This document shows, one piece after another, positions 10,044 to 19,238 of a stretch of 64,000 bases of DNA; within the stretch, counting starts at the first letter, position 1; every line of letters starts with the position of its first letter. A program made the position numbers and the translations under genes. The notes under the pieces were generated by a model that searched no databases, was not told where the DNA came from, and saw nothing but the letters and a program-made list of their open reading frames with translations. The stretch lies in assembly GCF_014204525.1 (NCBI RefSeq), contig NZ_JACHLP010000007.1, positions 62,001-126,000 on the forward strand, read 5' to 3'. This DNA is from Roseateles oligotrophus (lineage in GTDB: Bacteria > Pseudomonadota > Gammaproteobacteria > Burkholderiales > Burkholderiaceae_C).

Positions 10044-10382
10044 ATGCCCATCATCAAGATTCTTCCCCACGCCGAGTACTGCCCCGAGGGGGCGACGGTT
10101 TCCGCGCCCTCCGGCACCTCCATCTGCGAGGCCTTGCTGGACAACAAAATCGCCATCGAGCATGCCTGCGATATGGTCTGCGCCTGCACGACCTGCCACG
10201 TCATCGTGCGCGAGGGCATGCGCTCGCTGTCCGAGATGGAGGAGGGCGAGGAAGACATGCTGGACCGTGCCTGGGGCCTGGAACCCGATTCGCGCCTGAG
10301 CTGCCAGGCCATTCTGGGCCAGCAGGACGTGACCATCGAGATCCCCAAGTACTCGATCAATCACGCCAAAGAGAATCATTGA
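10044..10382 (+). CDS. fdx: ISC-type [2Fe-2S] ferredoxin
   Basis: A 112-residue adrenodoxin-like ferredoxin that supplies electrons for cluster assembly. The four ligands are C42, C48 and C51 (in HACDMVCACTTCHV) and C87 (RLSCQA), the same positions as in E. coli Fdx; an additional cysteine at 46 sits inside the loop. The ATG at 10044 is preceded by CCAGGAGAACCCC, which fixes the start over upstream in-frame codons. It is followed by tsaD only 15 bases later. No iscX gene follows, although one commonly does in other proteobacteria. Confidence 0.96.
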   Translation: MPIIKILPHAEYCPEGATVSAPSGTSICEALLDNKIAIEHACDMVCACTTCHVIVREGMRSLSEMEEGEEDMLDRAWGLEPDSRLSCQAILGQQDVTIEIPKYSINHAKENH

Positions 10383-10397
10383 GAGGGCGGGGTCGCG

Positions 10398-11438
10398 ATG
10401 CTGGTCCTGGGTTTTGAATCCTCTTGCGACGAGACGGGCGTGGCCCTGGTGCGCGTGCCCGAGCAGGGCGCGCCTCAGTTGCTGGCCCAGGCCTTGCACA
10501 GCCAGATCAGCATGCATCAGGCCTATGGCGGCGTCGTGCCCGAGTTAGCCTCGCGCGACCATATCCGCCGCGTGTTGCCGCTGGCTCGCGAGGTTTTGGC
10601 TAACTCAAATACCGCGTTGGCCGAGATCGATGTCGTGGCCTACACCCAGGGGCCCGGCCTGGCCGGCGCCTTGCTGGTGGGGGCGGGTGTGGCGGTGGCT
10701 CTGGCGGCGGCCTTGGAAAAACCCACGCTGGGCATCCACCATCTGGAAGGGCATTTGCTCTCGCCCTTTCTGTCGGCCGATGCGCCGGAGTTTCCCTTCG
10801 TGGCCTTGCTGGTCTCGGGCGGCCACACCCAGCTGATGCGGGTCACCGAGGTGGGGCAGTACGAGATTCTCGGCGAGACGATTGACGACGCCGCCGGTGA
10901 AGCCTTTGACAAGAGTGCCAAGCTGCTGGGCCTGCCTTATCCGGGTGGGCCGCATCTGGCCCGCCTGGCCGAGGGCGGCGATGCGGCGGCTTTCGAGTTG
11001 CCGCGTCCCTTGCTGCACAGCGGCAAGCCTGACTTCAGCTTTGCCGGCCTGAAGACGGCCGTGCTGACCCAGGTCAAGCGCTTGGGTGAGGCGCCGACGG
11101 AGCAGCAAAAAGCCGATCTGGCGGCCGCCACGCAGGCGGCCATCGTCGAGGTGTTGGTGAAGAAGTCTTTGCTGGCCTTGAAAACTACCGGCTTGAAGCG
11201 CCTGGTGGTGGCCGGCGGCGTGGGTGCCAACCGCCTGCTGCGCGAGCAGCTCAACGCCGCTTGCGCCCGGCGCGGCGTGCGTGTGCACTACCCCGAGCTG
11301 AGTCTGTGCACCGACAACGGCGCCATGATTGCCATGGCCGCCGCCATGCGCTTGCAGCGCGGCATGGCCGTCTTGCAAACCGGGCCGGACGCGGGCGGTT
11401 TCGAGGTGCGCCCGCGCTGGCCCCTGGGCTCGGCTTGA
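10398..11438 (+). CDS. tsaD: tRNA N6-threonylcarbamoyladenosine transferase subunit TsaD
   Basis: A 346-residue ASKHA-fold enzyme of the Kae1/TsaD family that transfers the threonylcarbamoyl group to A37 of ANN-decoding tRNAs, making t6A. The start [17 protein letters not shown] and the metal-binding HxxxH in [13 protein letters not shown] (H115 and H119) are diagnostic, as are [10 protein letters not shown] and [13 protein letters not shown]. It follows fdx by 15 bases with GAGGGCGGGG ahead of the ATG, so it is probably cotranscribed with the isc genes. Its TGA ends at 11438 and the stop of the opposing small heat-shock gene begins at 11439, with no space for a terminator. Confidence 0.97.
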   Translation: MLVLGFESSCDETGVALVRVPEQGAPQLLAQALHSQISMHQAYGGVVPELASRDHIRRVLPLAREVLANSNTALAEIDVVAYTQGPGLAGALLVGAGVAVALAAALEKPTLGIHHLEGHLLSPFLSADAPEFPFVALLVSGGHTQLMRVTEVGQYEILGETIDDAAGEAFDKSAKLLGLPYPGGPHLARLAEGGDAAAFELPRPLLHSGKPDFSFAGLKTAVLTQVKRLGEAPTEQQKADLAAATQAAIVEVLVKKSLLALKTTGLKRLVVAGGVGANRLLREQLNAACARRGVRVHYPELSLCTDNGAMIAMAAAMRLQRGMAVLQTGPDAGGFEVRPRWPLGSA

Positions 11439-11882
11439 TCAGCTCACCGTCAGATGGCTGGGCCCTGTGGCCTGGCGTTTGACCAGGGTCAGGGTCAGCA
11501 CGCCGGACTCCAGCCGGGCCGTCGAATCGCCCTGGTTCACCTCCTGGGGCAGGGCGATGCTGCGCGAGAAGCGCGTCAGGGCGCGTTCGCGGTAGAGCTG
11601 GCGGGGGCTGGCCACAGCCTCCGTCTCGGCGGGGTCAGCCTGTTCGGCATCGATATTGACGCGCCGGCCCTCGATGCTGATCTTGACGGCCGTCTTGTCC
11701 ACGCCCGGCATGTCCAGCTGCAGGATGTAGGCCGTGTCGGTCTCGCTCACATCCAGAGCGGGGCTGCGCAGCGCCAGGGCGGATTCCGCACCCTGGAAAA
11801 TGCGTTCGATGCGCTGGGCAATATCGCTGGCCTGGCGGGCTTGGGCTTGGCGGGCGCTGGCGTGGACGGGGAAGACAAACAT
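11439..11882 (-). CDS. Hsp20-family small heat-shock protein
   Basis: A 147-residue alpha-crystallin-type chaperone that binds unfolding proteins without ATP. The alpha-crystallin domain covers about residues 40-140: PALDVSETDTAYILQLDMPG, then VKISIEGRRVNI, RFSRSIALPQEV and the closing GVLTLTLVKR. The ATG at 11882 has AGGAG eight bases upstream and begins MFVFPVHASARQAQARQ; an upstream in-frame start adds 19 unlikely residues. The gene is transcribed toward tsaD and the two stop codons abut. A sigma-32-like promoter lies about 60 bases upstream. Confidence 0.9.
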   Translation of the reverse strand: MFVFPVHASARQAQARQASDIAQRIERIFQGAESALALRSPALDVSETDTAYILQLDMPGVDKTAVKISIEGRRVNIDAEQADPAETEAVASPRQLYRERALTRFSRSIALPQEVNQGDSTARLESGVLTLTLVKRQATGPSHLTVS

Positions 11883-11940
11883 GGTGAGGGCTCCTGTGAG
11901 GCTAGAGTTACGGGGCCTGCTGCGGCCCCATGCTTGCAAA

Positions 11941-11967
11941 AATTGGCCTCATGCGCCCGGCTTCAAG
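11941..11967 (-). promoter_or_regulatory. Candidate heat-shock sigma factor (RpoH) promoter for the Hsp20 gene
   Basis: On the minus strand CTTGAA (11967-11962) is followed after 13 bases by GGCCAATT (11948-11941). The first matches the RpoH -35 core exactly and the second resembles the CCCCATNT -10 at about half its positions. The spacing of 13 is right for this sigma factor. Transcription would start about 50 bases before the Hsp20 ATG. This is a motif match only. Confidence 0.45.
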
Positions 11968-12078
11968 CCCCGGAAAAATATCTTCAAACCCGGGCTTGGA
12001 AGCGCGGCAAGTGGCGCCAGATGCTTTGGCTGGCCGGTGAGGCGGCCGCGACCCTCGGGCCGGCTTCCCAATCTGGTC

Positions 12079-12084
12079 TATAAT
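12079..12084 (+). promoter_or_regulatory. Candidate rpsO promoter -10 element
   Basis: A perfect TATAAT at 12079-12084 lies 150 bases before the rpsO start. The -35 position is GC-rich and has no clear TTGACA, as is common in high-GC betaproteobacteria. The 351-base gap between the Hsp20 start and rpsO holds this promoter, the Hsp20 promoter and the rpsO leader. Confidence 0.55.
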
Positions 12085-12233
12085 CGACAAGTTTTGTGGT
12101 TTGAGCCACAGGATTAAGAGCACGGCTCGGGTCGGTTTCACCCGTGACCGCAAGTTGAAACCTTTGGAAACCGTTTGTGTGCTGCCGCTTTTAAGCGCAG
12201 CCCGGCGGCTTCCATCATGCAAGGAACGCAAAC
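12085..12233 (+). ncRNA. Structured rpsO 5' leader, candidate S15 autoregulatory element
   Basis: The leader carries two clear stem-loops. GGTTTCA (12134-12140) pairs with TGAAACC (12156-12162). Near the start codon GCTG-C-CGCTT (12181-12190) pairs with AAGCG-CAGC (12193-12201), giving a 9-bp stem with one bulged C and a 2-base loop. S15 is known to repress its own translation by binding structured leaders in several bacterial groups, with differing folds. That this leader does so is inference. Confidence 0.45.
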
Positions 12234-12503
12234 ATGTCAGTCGCCGACATCAACAAGGCAGAAATCGTCAAGTCCAACGCACGCAGCGCCAACGACACCG
12301 GCTCGCCGGAAGTCCAGGTCGCTCTGCTGACCGCACGTATCAATGGCCTGATGCCTCACTTCAAGGCCAATATGAAGGATCACCACAGCCGTCGTGGTCT
12401 GCTGAAGATGGTCAACACTCGCAAGAGCCTGCTGGCCTATCTGAAGTCCAAGGACGCGACGCGTTACACCGACCTGATTCAAAAGCTGGGTCTGCGTAAG
12501 TAA
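12234..12503 (+). CDS. rpsO: 30S ribosomal protein S15
   Basis: An 89-residue S15, the primary 16S rRNA central-domain binding protein of the small subunit. It has the canonical features [19 protein letters not shown] and the [18 protein letters not shown] helix near the C-terminus. An AAGGAACG ribosome site precedes the ATG. It is followed by an intrinsic terminator and then pnp, the conserved rpsO-pnp arrangement. Confidence 0.98.
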   Translation: MSVADINKAEIVKSNARSANDTGSPEVQVALLTARINGLMPHFKANMKDHHSRRGLLKMVNTRKSLLAYLKSKDATRYTDLIQKLGLRK

Positions 12504-12521
12504 TTCACGCGTGCAAGCAAG

Positions 12522-12565
12522 GAGCCTGTCTGGGTATTGACGCCTGCACAGGCTCTTTGTTTTTT
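12522..12565 (+). terminator. Intrinsic terminator between rpsO and pnp
   Basis: GAGCCTGT (12522-12529) pairs with ACAGGCTC (12548-12555), 8 bp, followed by TTTGTTTTTT. It lies 18 bases after the rpsO stop. Partial readthrough is expected if pnp shares the rpsO promoter as in other bacteria. Confidence 0.85.
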
Positions 12566-12662
12566 CAGCGATCGGATTTGCTGTCGCTGAAGCTGAAGTT
12601 TGTTTATCCGTTGTTGTACTGAGTTGAGTTTTCGGAGTTGAGCTGACGTGGCGCTGCTGTGT

Positions 12663-12716
12663 CATTCCAAAGCTTCTGCGGCTTGTTGTTTTACCGAATG
12701 CAGACGCACTGGAATG
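12663..12716 (+). promoter_or_regulatory. Stem structure in the pnp leader, possible RNase III/PNPase autoregulation site
   Basis: CATTCCA (12663-12669) pairs with TGGAATG (12710-12716), and inside it TCTGC (12675-12679) pairs with GCAGA (12700-12704). The two stems are separated by equal 5-base internal loops. It lies about 75 bases before the pnp start. In E. coli an RNase III-cut leader stem mediates PNPase feedback; the parallel here is inferred from position and shape. Confidence 0.4.
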
Positions 12717-12789
12717 GCATCCCGCCAAACCCAGACTCACTCCCGGTCAAGAGGCGGGCCGCAAGCCGCTTCGCCAAAAGGAGAGAGCC

Positions 12790-14925
12790 ATGAGCTTGTT
12801 CAATAAAGTCACCAAGACCTTCCAGTGGGGCCCCCATTCCGTCACGATGGAAACCGGCGAGATCGCTCGCCAGTCCAGCGGTGCGGTGCTCGTCAACATC
12901 GAAGGCACCGTGGTCCTGGCGACCGTGGTGGCCAAGACCGAGGCCAAGGCCGGCCAGGACTTCTTCCCGCTGACCGTGGACTATCTGGAGAAGACCTATG
13001 CCGCCGGCAAGATCCCTGGCAGCTTCTTCAAGCGTGAAGGCCGCCCCAGCGAGTTGGAGACCCTGACCAGCCGCCTGATCGACCGCCCCATCCGCCCCCT
13101 GTTCCCCGAAGGCTTCTACAACGAAGTCCAGGTCGTCGTGCATGTGCTGTCGCTGAACCCCGAGGTCCAGGCCGACATCGCCGCCCTGATCGCCTCCAGC
13201 GCCGCGCTGGCCGTCTCCGGCATCCCCTTCAACGGCCCCATCGGTGCGGCGCGCGTGGGCTATGTCAATGGCGAGTACATCCTCAACCCCGGCAAGACCG
13301 AGCTGGTGAACAGCAAGATGGACCTGGTCGTCGCCGGCACGCAAGCCGCCGTGCTGATGGTGGAGTCCGAAGCCGACGCGCTGTCCGAAGAAGTCATGCT
13401 GGGCGCCGTGGTGTTCGGCCATGAGCAAGGCAATATCGCCATCGCCGCCATCAATGAGTTGGTGCGCGATGCCGGCAAGCCGGTCTGGGACTGGCAGGCT
13501 CCTGCCAAGAACGAGCCCCTGATCGCCAAGGTCGGCGCCCTGGCCAACGAGGCCCTGGCCGCCGCCTATCAGATCCGCAACAAGCAAGCCCGCACCCAAG
13601 CTTGCCGTACTGCGGCTGCTAACGTCTTCAAGGCGCTGACCGACGAAGGCGTGGAATTCGACAAGGTCGAGGTGGAAAGCCTGCTGTTCGAGATCGAAGC
13701 CCGTATCGTGCGTGGCCAGATCCTGGCCGGCGAGCCCCGCATCGACGGCCGCGACACCCGCACCGTGCGCCCCATCGAGATCAGCAACAGCATCTTGCCG
13801 CGCACCCACGGCTCGGCCCTGTTCACCCGTGGTGAGACGCAGGCCCTGGTCGTCGCCACCCTGGGCACGGACCGCGACGCCCAGCGCATCGACGCCCTGG
13901 CCGGCGAGTTCGAAGACCGCTTCATGCTGCACTACAACATGCCTCCTTTCGCCACCGGCGAAACCGGCCGTGTGGGCAGCCCCAAGCGCCGCGAAATCGG
14001 CCACGGCCGCCTGGCCAAGCGCGCGCTGATCGCCGCCCTGCCCAGCAAGGAAGACTTCCCCTACACCATGCGCGTGGTGTCGGAAATCACCGAGAGCAAC
14101 GGCTCCTCGTCGATGGCCTCGGTCTGCGGCGGCTGCCTGGCCTTGATGGATGCCGGCGTGCCGATGAAGGCCCATGTGGCCGGCATCGCCATGGGCTTGA
14201 TCAAGGACGGTAACCGTTTCGCCGTGCTGACCGACATCCTGGGTGACGAAGATCATCTGGGCGATATGGACTTCAAGGTGGCCGGCACGACCGGCGGCAT
14301 CACCGCTCTGCAGATGGACATCAAGATCCAGGGCATCACCAAGGAAATCATGCAGGTCGCCCTGGCGCAAGCCAAGGAAGCTCGTCTGCACATCCTGAGC
14401 AAGATGGTGGAAGCCATGGGCACGGCCAATACCGAGGTGTCGCAATTCGCGCCGCGTCTGTACACCATGAAGATCAACCCCGAGAAGATCCGAGACGTGA
14501 TCGGCAAGGGCGGCGCCACCATCCGTGCGCTGACCGAAGAGACCGGCACCACCATCGACATCGGCGAAGACGGCACCATCACCATCGCCTCCACCGATGC
14601 CGACAAGGCCGCGCACGCCAAGAAGCGCATCGAGGAGATCACGGCCGAGGTCGAGATCGGCAAGGTCTACGAAGGCCCCATCACCAAGATCCTGGACTTC
14701 GGTGCCCTGGTCAATCTGCTGCCCGGCAAGGACGGCCTGCTGCACATCAGCCAGATCGCCCACCAGCGCGTCGAGAAGGTGACCGACTTCCTGAAGGAAG
14801 GCCAGATCATCAAGGTCAAGGTCATGGAGACCGACGAGAAGGGCCGCATCAAGCTGTCGATGAAGGCCTTGATCGACCGCGACGCCGCTCCCGTGGCTGC
14901 GCCGGCCGACGAAGTTCAGCCCTAA
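12790..14925 (+). CDS. pnp: Polyribonucleotide nucleotidyltransferase (PNPase)
   Basis: A 711-residue phosphorolytic 3'-5' exoribonuclease and a core component of mRNA decay. It contains two RNase PH-like domains: the first starts [20 protein letters not shown] with [12 protein letters not shown], the second has [15 protein letters not shown] and [21 protein letters not shown] domain (about 555-620, [14 protein letters not shown] with the GKGG loop) and an S1 domain (about 625-695, [20 protein letters not shown]) follow. A purine-rich AAAGGAGAGAG site precedes the ATG. It sits after rpsO and its terminator and before a quinone oxidoreductase with a 16-base gap. Confidence 0.98.
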   Translation: MSLFNKVTKTFQWGPHSVTMETGEIARQSSGAVLVNIEGTVVLATVVAKTEAKAGQDFFPLTVDYLEKTYAAGKIPGSFFKREGRPSELETLTSRLIDRPIRPLFPEGFYNEVQVVVHVLSLNPEVQADIAALIASSAALAVSGIPFNGPIGAARVGYVNGEYILNPGKTELVNSKMDLVVAGTQAAVLMVESEADALSEEVMLGAVVFGHEQGNIAIAAINELVRDAGKPVWDWQAPAKNEPLIAKVGALANEALAAAYQIRNKQARTQACRTAAANVFKALTDEGVEFDKVEVESLLFEIEARIVRGQILAGEPRIDGRDTRTVRPIEISNSILPRTHGSALFTRGETQALVVATLGTDRDAQRIDALAGEFEDRFMLHYNMPPFATGETGRVGSPKRREIGHGRLAKRALIAALPSKEDFPYTMRVVSEITESNGSSSMASVCGGCLALMDAGVPMKAHVAGIAMGLIKDGNRFAVLTDILGDEDHLGDMDFKVAGTTGGITALQMDIKIQGITKEIMQVALAQAKEARLHILSKMVEAMGTANTEVSQFAPRLYTMKINPEKIRDVIGKGGATIRALTEETGTTIDIGEDGTITIASTDADKAAHAKKRIEEITAEVEIGKVYEGPITKILDFGALVNLLPGKDGLLHISQIAHQRVEKVTDFLKEGQIIKVKVMETDEKGRIKLSMKALIDRDAAPVAAPADEVQP

Positions 14926-14941
14926 GCAGCCAACCGCGCGC

Positions 14942-15928
14942 ATGCAAGCTATCGCCATCAGCCGCCCCGGCGGCCCCGAGGTGCTGCAGCTCATCGAGCG
15001 CCCCGACCCCCGGCCGGGGGCAGGGGAGTGCTTGATCGCGGTTGAGGCCTATGGCATCAACCGCCCCGATGTGCTGCAGCGCAAGGGTGTGTATCCGCCC
15101 CCGCCCGGCGCCAGCGACCTGCCTGGCCTGGAGGTGGCGGGCCGCATTCTTGCGGGCGATGCCGAGGCCCTGGCCGCGGCGGGTTTCAAGCTGGGTGACG
15201 CGGTCTGTGCCCTGGTGCCGGGCGGTGGCTATGCCCAGCTGTGCGTGGCGCCGGTGGGACATTGCCTGCCGGTCCCGGCGGGCTGGAGCATGGCCGAGGC
15301 CGCCAGCCTGCCCGAGACCTGCTTCACCGTCTGGTCGAATGTGTTCGAGCGGGCGGGCCTGCAGCCGGGCGAGACCTTGCTGGTGCATGGCGGCAGCAGC
15401 GGCATCGGGGTAACGGCCATCCAACTGGCCAAGGCCCTGGGCTCACGGGTCATCGTGACCGTGGGCAGCGAGGCCAAGGCTCAGGCCTGCCTGGCCTTGG
15501 GCGCCGATGTGGCGATCAATTACAAGCAGCAGGACTTTGTGGCCGAGGTGAAGGCCGCCACGGGTCAGCGCGGTGTGGACGTTGTTCTGGACATGGTGGC
15601 CGGCTCCTATGTGGAGCGCGGTGTGCAATGCCTGGCCGACGATGGCCGCATGGTCATCATCGCGGTGCAGGGCGGTGTGGAGGCCAAGTTGGATGCCGGT
15701 GCCGTGCTGCGCCGGCGTTTGACGATCAGCGGCTCGACCTTGCGGCCGCGCTCGCTGGCCTTCAAGGCTTCCATTGCCCGCGCGCTGCGTGAGCGAGTCT
15801 GGCCCTTGCTGGAGGCGCGTCAGGTGGTGCCGGTGGTCTACCGCCAGCTGCCCGCCGAAGAGGCGGCGGCAGCGCACGCCTTGATGGAGTCCGGCGAGCA
15901 TGTCGGCAAGATTGTTTTGAGTTGGTGA
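14942..15928 (+). CDS. NAD(P)H quinone oxidoreductase, PIG3/zeta-crystallin type
   Basis: A 328-residue medium-chain dehydrogenase/reductase-family protein. The N-terminal GroES-like domain begins MQAIAISRPGGPEVLQLIE and contains YGINRPDVLQRKGVYPPP. The Rossmann domain has VHGGSSGIGVTAIQLAKALG. No catalytic-zinc cysteine pattern is evident, which fits the zinc-free quinone oxidoreductase branch that reduces quinones with NADPH. It lies 16 bases after pnp and 24 bases before tpiA and is probably cotranscribed with them. The true substrate is unknown. Confidence 0.85.
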   Translation: MQAIAISRPGGPEVLQLIERPDPRPGAGECLIAVEAYGINRPDVLQRKGVYPPPPGASDLPGLEVAGRILAGDAEALAAAGFKLGDAVCALVPGGGYAQLCVAPVGHCLPVPAGWSMAEAASLPETCFTVWSNVFERAGLQPGETLLVHGGSSGIGVTAIQLAKALGSRVIVTVGSEAKAQACLALGADVAINYKQQDFVAEVKAATGQRGVDVVLDMVAGSYVERGVQCLADDGRMVIIAVQGGVEAKLDAGAVLRRRLTISGSTLRPRSLAFKASIARALRERVWPLLEARQVVPVVYRQLPAEEAAAAHALMESGEHVGKIVLSW

Positions 15929-15952
15929 TAAAGAGATTTGGGGGATAGGGCA

Positions 15953-16693
15953 ATGCGTAAGAAATTGGTCGTCGGCAACTGGAAGATGCATGGCAATCGC
16001 AGCGCCAATGCGGCCTTGTTGGCTGGGCTGAAGGAGGCTGGGCCATGGAATGCTGATGTGGCGGTTTGCGTGCCTTTCCCTTACATCGCCGAAACCGCCT
16101 TGGCGCTGACCAGCCAGGCCATCGCCTTTGGTGCGCAAGACTGCTCGGCGCAAGAGCAGGGCGCGTTCACGGGTGAGGTGTCCTCGGCCATGTTGGCCGA
16201 TCTGGGTTGCCGTTATGTGATCGTCGGCCACTCCGAGCGCCGCGCATATCACCATGAGAGTGATCAATTGGTGGCCGACAAGGCCAAGGCCGCGCTGGCG
16301 CATGGCGTGACGCCGATTGTGTGCGTGGGCGAGACGCTGGTCGAGCGCGAGGCGGGTCAAACCGAGTTGGTGGTCAAGCGTCAACTGGCGGCTGTGATCC
16401 ACACGCTGACGCATTGCATCGGTGAGATCGTGCTGGCCTATGAGCCGGTGTGGGCGATTGGTACCGGTCTGACGGCCTCGCCCGAGCAGGCCCAGGCGGT
16501 GCACGCGGTGCTGCGCAAGCAATTGCAGGCAGCGACGCAAAAGGCCGATGCCATGCGCATTCTGTACGGCGGCAGCGTCAAGCCCGATAACGCGGCTCAG
16601 CTGTTTGCCTGTGCCGATATCGATGGTGGCCTGATTGGCGGGGCGGCTTTGAAGACGGCGGACTTCAGCGTGATCTGCCGCGCCGCGAGCTGA
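15953..16693 (+). CDS. tpiA: Triosephosphate isomerase
   Basis: A 246-residue TIM-barrel enzyme interconverting dihydroxyacetone phosphate and glyceraldehyde 3-phosphate. It has VVGNWKMHG with the catalytic Lys, IVGHSERR with the catalytic His, [11 protein letters not shown] with the catalytic Glu, and YGGSVKPDN for phosphate binding. The ATG at 15953 gives [14 protein letters not shown], the normal start; an ATG 15 bases upstream would add five residues. secG follows, a common betaproteobacterial order. Confidence 0.97.
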   Translation: MRKKLVVGNWKMHGNRSANAALLAGLKEAGPWNADVAVCVPFPYIAETALALTSQAIAFGAQDCSAQEQGAFTGEVSSAMLADLGCRYVIVGHSERRAYHHESDQLVADKAKAALAHGVTPIVCVGETLVEREAGQTELVVKRQLAAVIHTLTHCIGEIVLAYEPVWAIGTGLTASPEQAQAVHAVLRKQLQAATQKADAMRILYGGSVKPDNAAQLFACADIDGGLIGGAALKTADFSVICRAAS

Positions 16694-16757
16694 ATTTATT
16701 GAGCCTGTTCGCCCGGTGGCGAAGAGCTGATTTCTGAGATTTTTTGGAGTTTTTGAG

Positions 16758-17132
16758 ATGCAATTCTGGATGAATTTGGTGTTGGTGGTTCAGCTGCTGA
16801 GCGCCCTGGTGATGATTGGCCTGGTCTTGGTCCAGCATGGCAAGGGGGCCGATATGGGGGCCTCTTTTGGCAGCGGCGCCTCGGGCAGTTTGTTCGGCGC
16901 TACTGGCAGTGCCAACTTCCTGTCGCGCAGCACGGCCGTCTGCGCCACGGTCTTCTTTGTCTGCACCCTGGCCCTGGCCTATATGTCCAATAGCCGCAGC
17001 GGCCAGACTGGCAATGAAACGATTCTCGACAAGGCTGCTCCCGCTGCGGCTGCCGCCTCTGGCGCCGCCGCCATCCCCGGCGCCGCGCCTGCGGTGATTG
17101 CTCCGGCAGTTGCTCCCGCTGCCTCGAAGTAA
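16758..17132 (+). CDS. secG: Preprotein translocase subunit SecG
   Basis: A 124-residue inner-membrane protein of the SecYEG channel. Two membrane helices are visible (about 4-24 and 54-74), separated by the conserved GKGADMGASFGSGASGSLFG loop and the ATGSANFLSRSTA segment. The C-terminal 40 residues are Ala/Pro-rich and low complexity, longer than in E. coli SecG (110 residues). TTTTTTGGAG precedes the ATG closely. It sits between tpiA and tRNA-Leu. Confidence 0.93.
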   Translation: MQFWMNLVLVVQLLSALVMIGLVLVQHGKGADMGASFGSGASGSLFGATGSANFLSRSTAVCATVFFVCTLALAYMSNSRSGQTGNETILDKAAPAAAAASGAAAIPGAAPAVIAPAVAPAASK

Positions 17133-17257
17133 GCGGCGCCGTCTGCCGCAGGCGCAGGAGCTGCTTGCTTCGGGTGCCTGCTGCAGTGGCCTGCATGCGC
17201 AAGCTCAAAAAACGCTGAGAATTTGTTGCGAATTAGCCGAAAGGGCAGGATTTTCGG

Positions 17258-17265
17258 TATAGAAT
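17258..17265 (+). promoter_or_regulatory. Candidate promoter -10 element for tRNA-Leu
   Basis: TATAGAAT at 17258-17265 contains TAGAAT and TATAGA, both close to the -10 consensus, about 75 bases before the tRNA 5' end. No convincing -35 is present at 17 bases. The region between secG and nuoA otherwise holds only the tRNA and no further ORF that I can support. Confidence 0.35.
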
Positions 17266-17338
17266 TTGAGGCTGGCTAGATAGCAAGACGCGAGTCAATC
17301 CTCAGGTAAATCTAGTCGAAATCGAGAGTTAATAAATA

Positions 17339-17423
17339 GCCGTCGTGGTGAAATTGGTAGACACGCTATCTTGAGGGGGTAGTGGCGAAAGCTGTGCGAG
17401 TTCGAGTCTCGCCGACGGCACCA
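17339..17423 (+). tRNA. tRNA-Leu (anticodon GAG)
   Basis: An 85-base tRNA with encoded CCA. The acceptor stem is GCCGTCG with CGACGGC, the anticodon stem-loop is CTATC-TTGAGGG-GGTAG with GAG at positions 34-36, there is a long class II variable arm, and the T stem-loop is GCGAG-TTCGAGT-CTCGC. It decodes CUC and CUU. It lies between secG and nuoA, a position seen in related betaproteobacteria. Confidence 0.97.
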
Positions 17424-17638
17424 GATCATCGGTTAGTATTCTTGGGTTGGAGCCCGTGAACTACTTGCCAAAGCGCCTCGTCGCAGAGTTTGCTTGAACC
17501 TAGTTTGAGTCTGTTCTGCAGGGGACCCGAGCGGGCGCAGTCCGTAAGCGAGAATTCGCTGGCGGCGCGCCCGTTGCTTTTTGTGGTAACTGCTGTGAAT
17601 CGCCTGGAGGCGTAAGGCAGCTTTAGAGAGCGTCACCC

Positions 17639-17998
17639 ATGAACTTGGATCAGTACCTGCCCGTCATCCTCTTCATCCTGGTCGGCGCAGGCGTCGGCGT
17701 GGCGCCTCAAGTGCTCGGCGCATTGCTCGGGCCCCATCGGCCGGATCAGGCCAAAAACTCCCCCTATGAATGTGGCTTCGAGGCCTTTGAAGACGCGCGA
17801 ATGAAATTCGACGTCCGCTATTACCTCGTGGCCATTTTGTTTATTTTGTTTGACCTGGAAATTGCGTTCCTGTTTCCCTGGGCGGTTTCGCTCAAGGAAA
17901 TCGGTGCAACTGGTTTCTGGGCCATGATGATTTTCCTGGGCATTCTGGTCGTGGGTTTCGCCTACGAGTGGAAAAAGGGCGCCCTGGACTGGGAGTGA
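17639..17998 (+). CDS. nuoA: NADH-quinone oxidoreductase subunit A
   Basis: A 119-residue membrane subunit of complex I with three membrane helices. The conserved loop [15 protein letters not shown], which takes part in quinone-site conformational changes, is followed by [20 protein letters not shown]. It is the first of fourteen contiguous nuo genes. A 134-base gap, larger than others in the operon, separates it from nuoB. Confidence 0.97.
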   Translation: MNLDQYLPVILFILVGAGVGVAPQVLGALLGPHRPDQAKNSPYECGFEAFEDARMKFDVRYYLVAILFILFDLEIAFLFPWAVSLKEIGATGFWAMMIFLGILVVGFAYEWKKGALDWE

Positions 17999-18132
17999 TT
18001 GTTGGTCTCTCGTCCTGGGGCTGCTTCGGGCGCGCCCTGGCGAGGACGCCGGCCTTGGTGCCGGCATTGCGGGCAAGCTGAGGAGCGGCCCGGCGCTCGG
18101 CCCGCGTGGCCTAGTCAGATTGGAAGCTCGAT

Positions 18133-18609
18133 ATGGGTATCGAAGGCGTTTTGAAAGAAGGCTTTGTCACCACCTCGGTTGACAAGCTGATCAACTGGTC
18201 CAAGACCGGTTCCCTGTGGCCGATGACTTTCGGTCTCGCCTGCTGTGCGGTCGAAATGATGCACGCAGGCGCTGCGCGTTATGACATCGACCGTTTTGGC
18301 ATGTTGTTCCGCCCCAGCCCGCGTCAGAGTGACCTGATGATCGTGGCCGGCACCCTGTGCAACAAGATGGCTCCCGCGCTGCGCAAGGTCTATGACCAGA
18401 TGGCCGAGCCGCGCTGGGTCTTGTCCATGGGTTCCTGTGCCAACGGTGGTGGCTACTACCACTACAGCTATTCGGTTGTGCGTGGCTGCGACCGCATCGT
18501 GCCGGTCGACGTTTATGTGCCGGGCTGTCCGCCCACGGCCGAGGCCTTGCTCTACGGCATCTTGCAGCTGCAAGCCAAGATCCGGCGCGAAAACACCATC
18601 GCGCGTTGA
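18133..18609 (+). CDS. nuoB: NADH-quinone oxidoreductase subunit B
   Basis: A 158-residue peripheral-arm subunit that holds cluster N2, the last electron carrier before quinone. The ligands are the tandem cysteines in [15 protein letters not shown] (C37, C38), the cysteine in [10 protein letters not shown] and the one in [12 protein letters not shown]. Length and order are standard. nuoC follows after 33 bases. Confidence 0.98.
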   Translation: MGIEGVLKEGFVTTSVDKLINWSKTGSLWPMTFGLACCAVEMMHAGAARYDIDRFGMLFRPSPRQSDLMIVAGTLCNKMAPALRKVYDQMAEPRWVLSMGSCANGGGYYHYSYSVVRGCDRIVPVDVYVPGCPPTAEALLYGILQLQAKIRRENTIAR

Positions 18610-18642
18610 GCTGAACCTCAAGGCTGAAAAGGTCCCTCACAG

Positions 18643-19236
18643 ATGAGCAAACTTGACACCCTCAAAGCAGCGCTCGAAGCAGCGCTTGGCGAGAAGATTC
18701 AAAACCTGAAGACCGAGTTTGGCGAGATCACCGTCCAGGTGAGCGCCGCCGACTACGCGGCCGCAGCCAAGATCCTGCGCGACCACTCGGAGCTGCGTTT
18801 CGATCAGCTGATCGATCTTTGCGGCCTGGATTACAGCAGCTACAAAGACGGCGCTGTTGAGGGCCCGCGTTATGCCGTGGCCGTGCATCTGCTGTCGGTC
18901 AACAAGAACTGGCGCGTGCGGCTGAAGGTTTTCTGCCCCGATGATGATTTCCCCTGCGTCGCTGCGCTGACGCCGCTGTGGACCTCGGCCAACTGGTTCG
19001 AGCGCGAGGCCTTTGACCTGTTCGGCATCATCTTCGAGGGCCACGAGGACCTGCGCCGCATCCTGACCGACTACGGTTTCATCGGCCACCCGATGCGCAA
19101 GGACTTTCCCACCACGGGCAATGTGGAAATGCGTTACGACGCCGAGGCGCGTCGCGTGATCTACCAAGCGGTCACGATCGAGCAGCGTGAGATCACGCCG
19201 CGCGTCATTCGCGAAGACAACTACGGCGGACACTGA
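18643..19236 (+). CDS. nuoC: NADH-quinone oxidoreductase subunit C
   Basis: A 197-residue homologue of the 30-kDa mitochondrial subunit, part of the peripheral arm. The signature [20 protein letters not shown] and the following [20 protein letters not shown] are present. It is a separate gene from nuoD here, unlike the fused nuoCD of E. coli; the gap to nuoD is only 2 bases. Confidence 0.97.
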   Translation: MSKLDTLKAALEAALGEKIQNLKTEFGEITVQVSAADYAAAAKILRDHSELRFDQLIDLCGLDYSSYKDGAVEGPRYAVAVHLLSVNKNWRVRLKVFCPDDDFPCVAALTPLWTSANWFEREAFDLFGIIFEGHEDLRRILTDYGFIGHPMRKDFPTTGNVEMRYDAEARRVIYQAVTIEQREITPRVIREDNYGGH

Positions 19237-19238
19237 GC

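Noticed and set aside
12691-14994. 767-residue antisense ORF opposite pnp, and similar long ORFs opposite phaZ, uvrB, hscA, nuoD/nuoE, nuoF, nuoG, the RND pump and metY
   Set aside because: They are shadows of high-GC codon use in the real genes: His/Gln/Gly/Ala-rich, no domains, no ribosome sites, and directly opposite confidently identified proteins.
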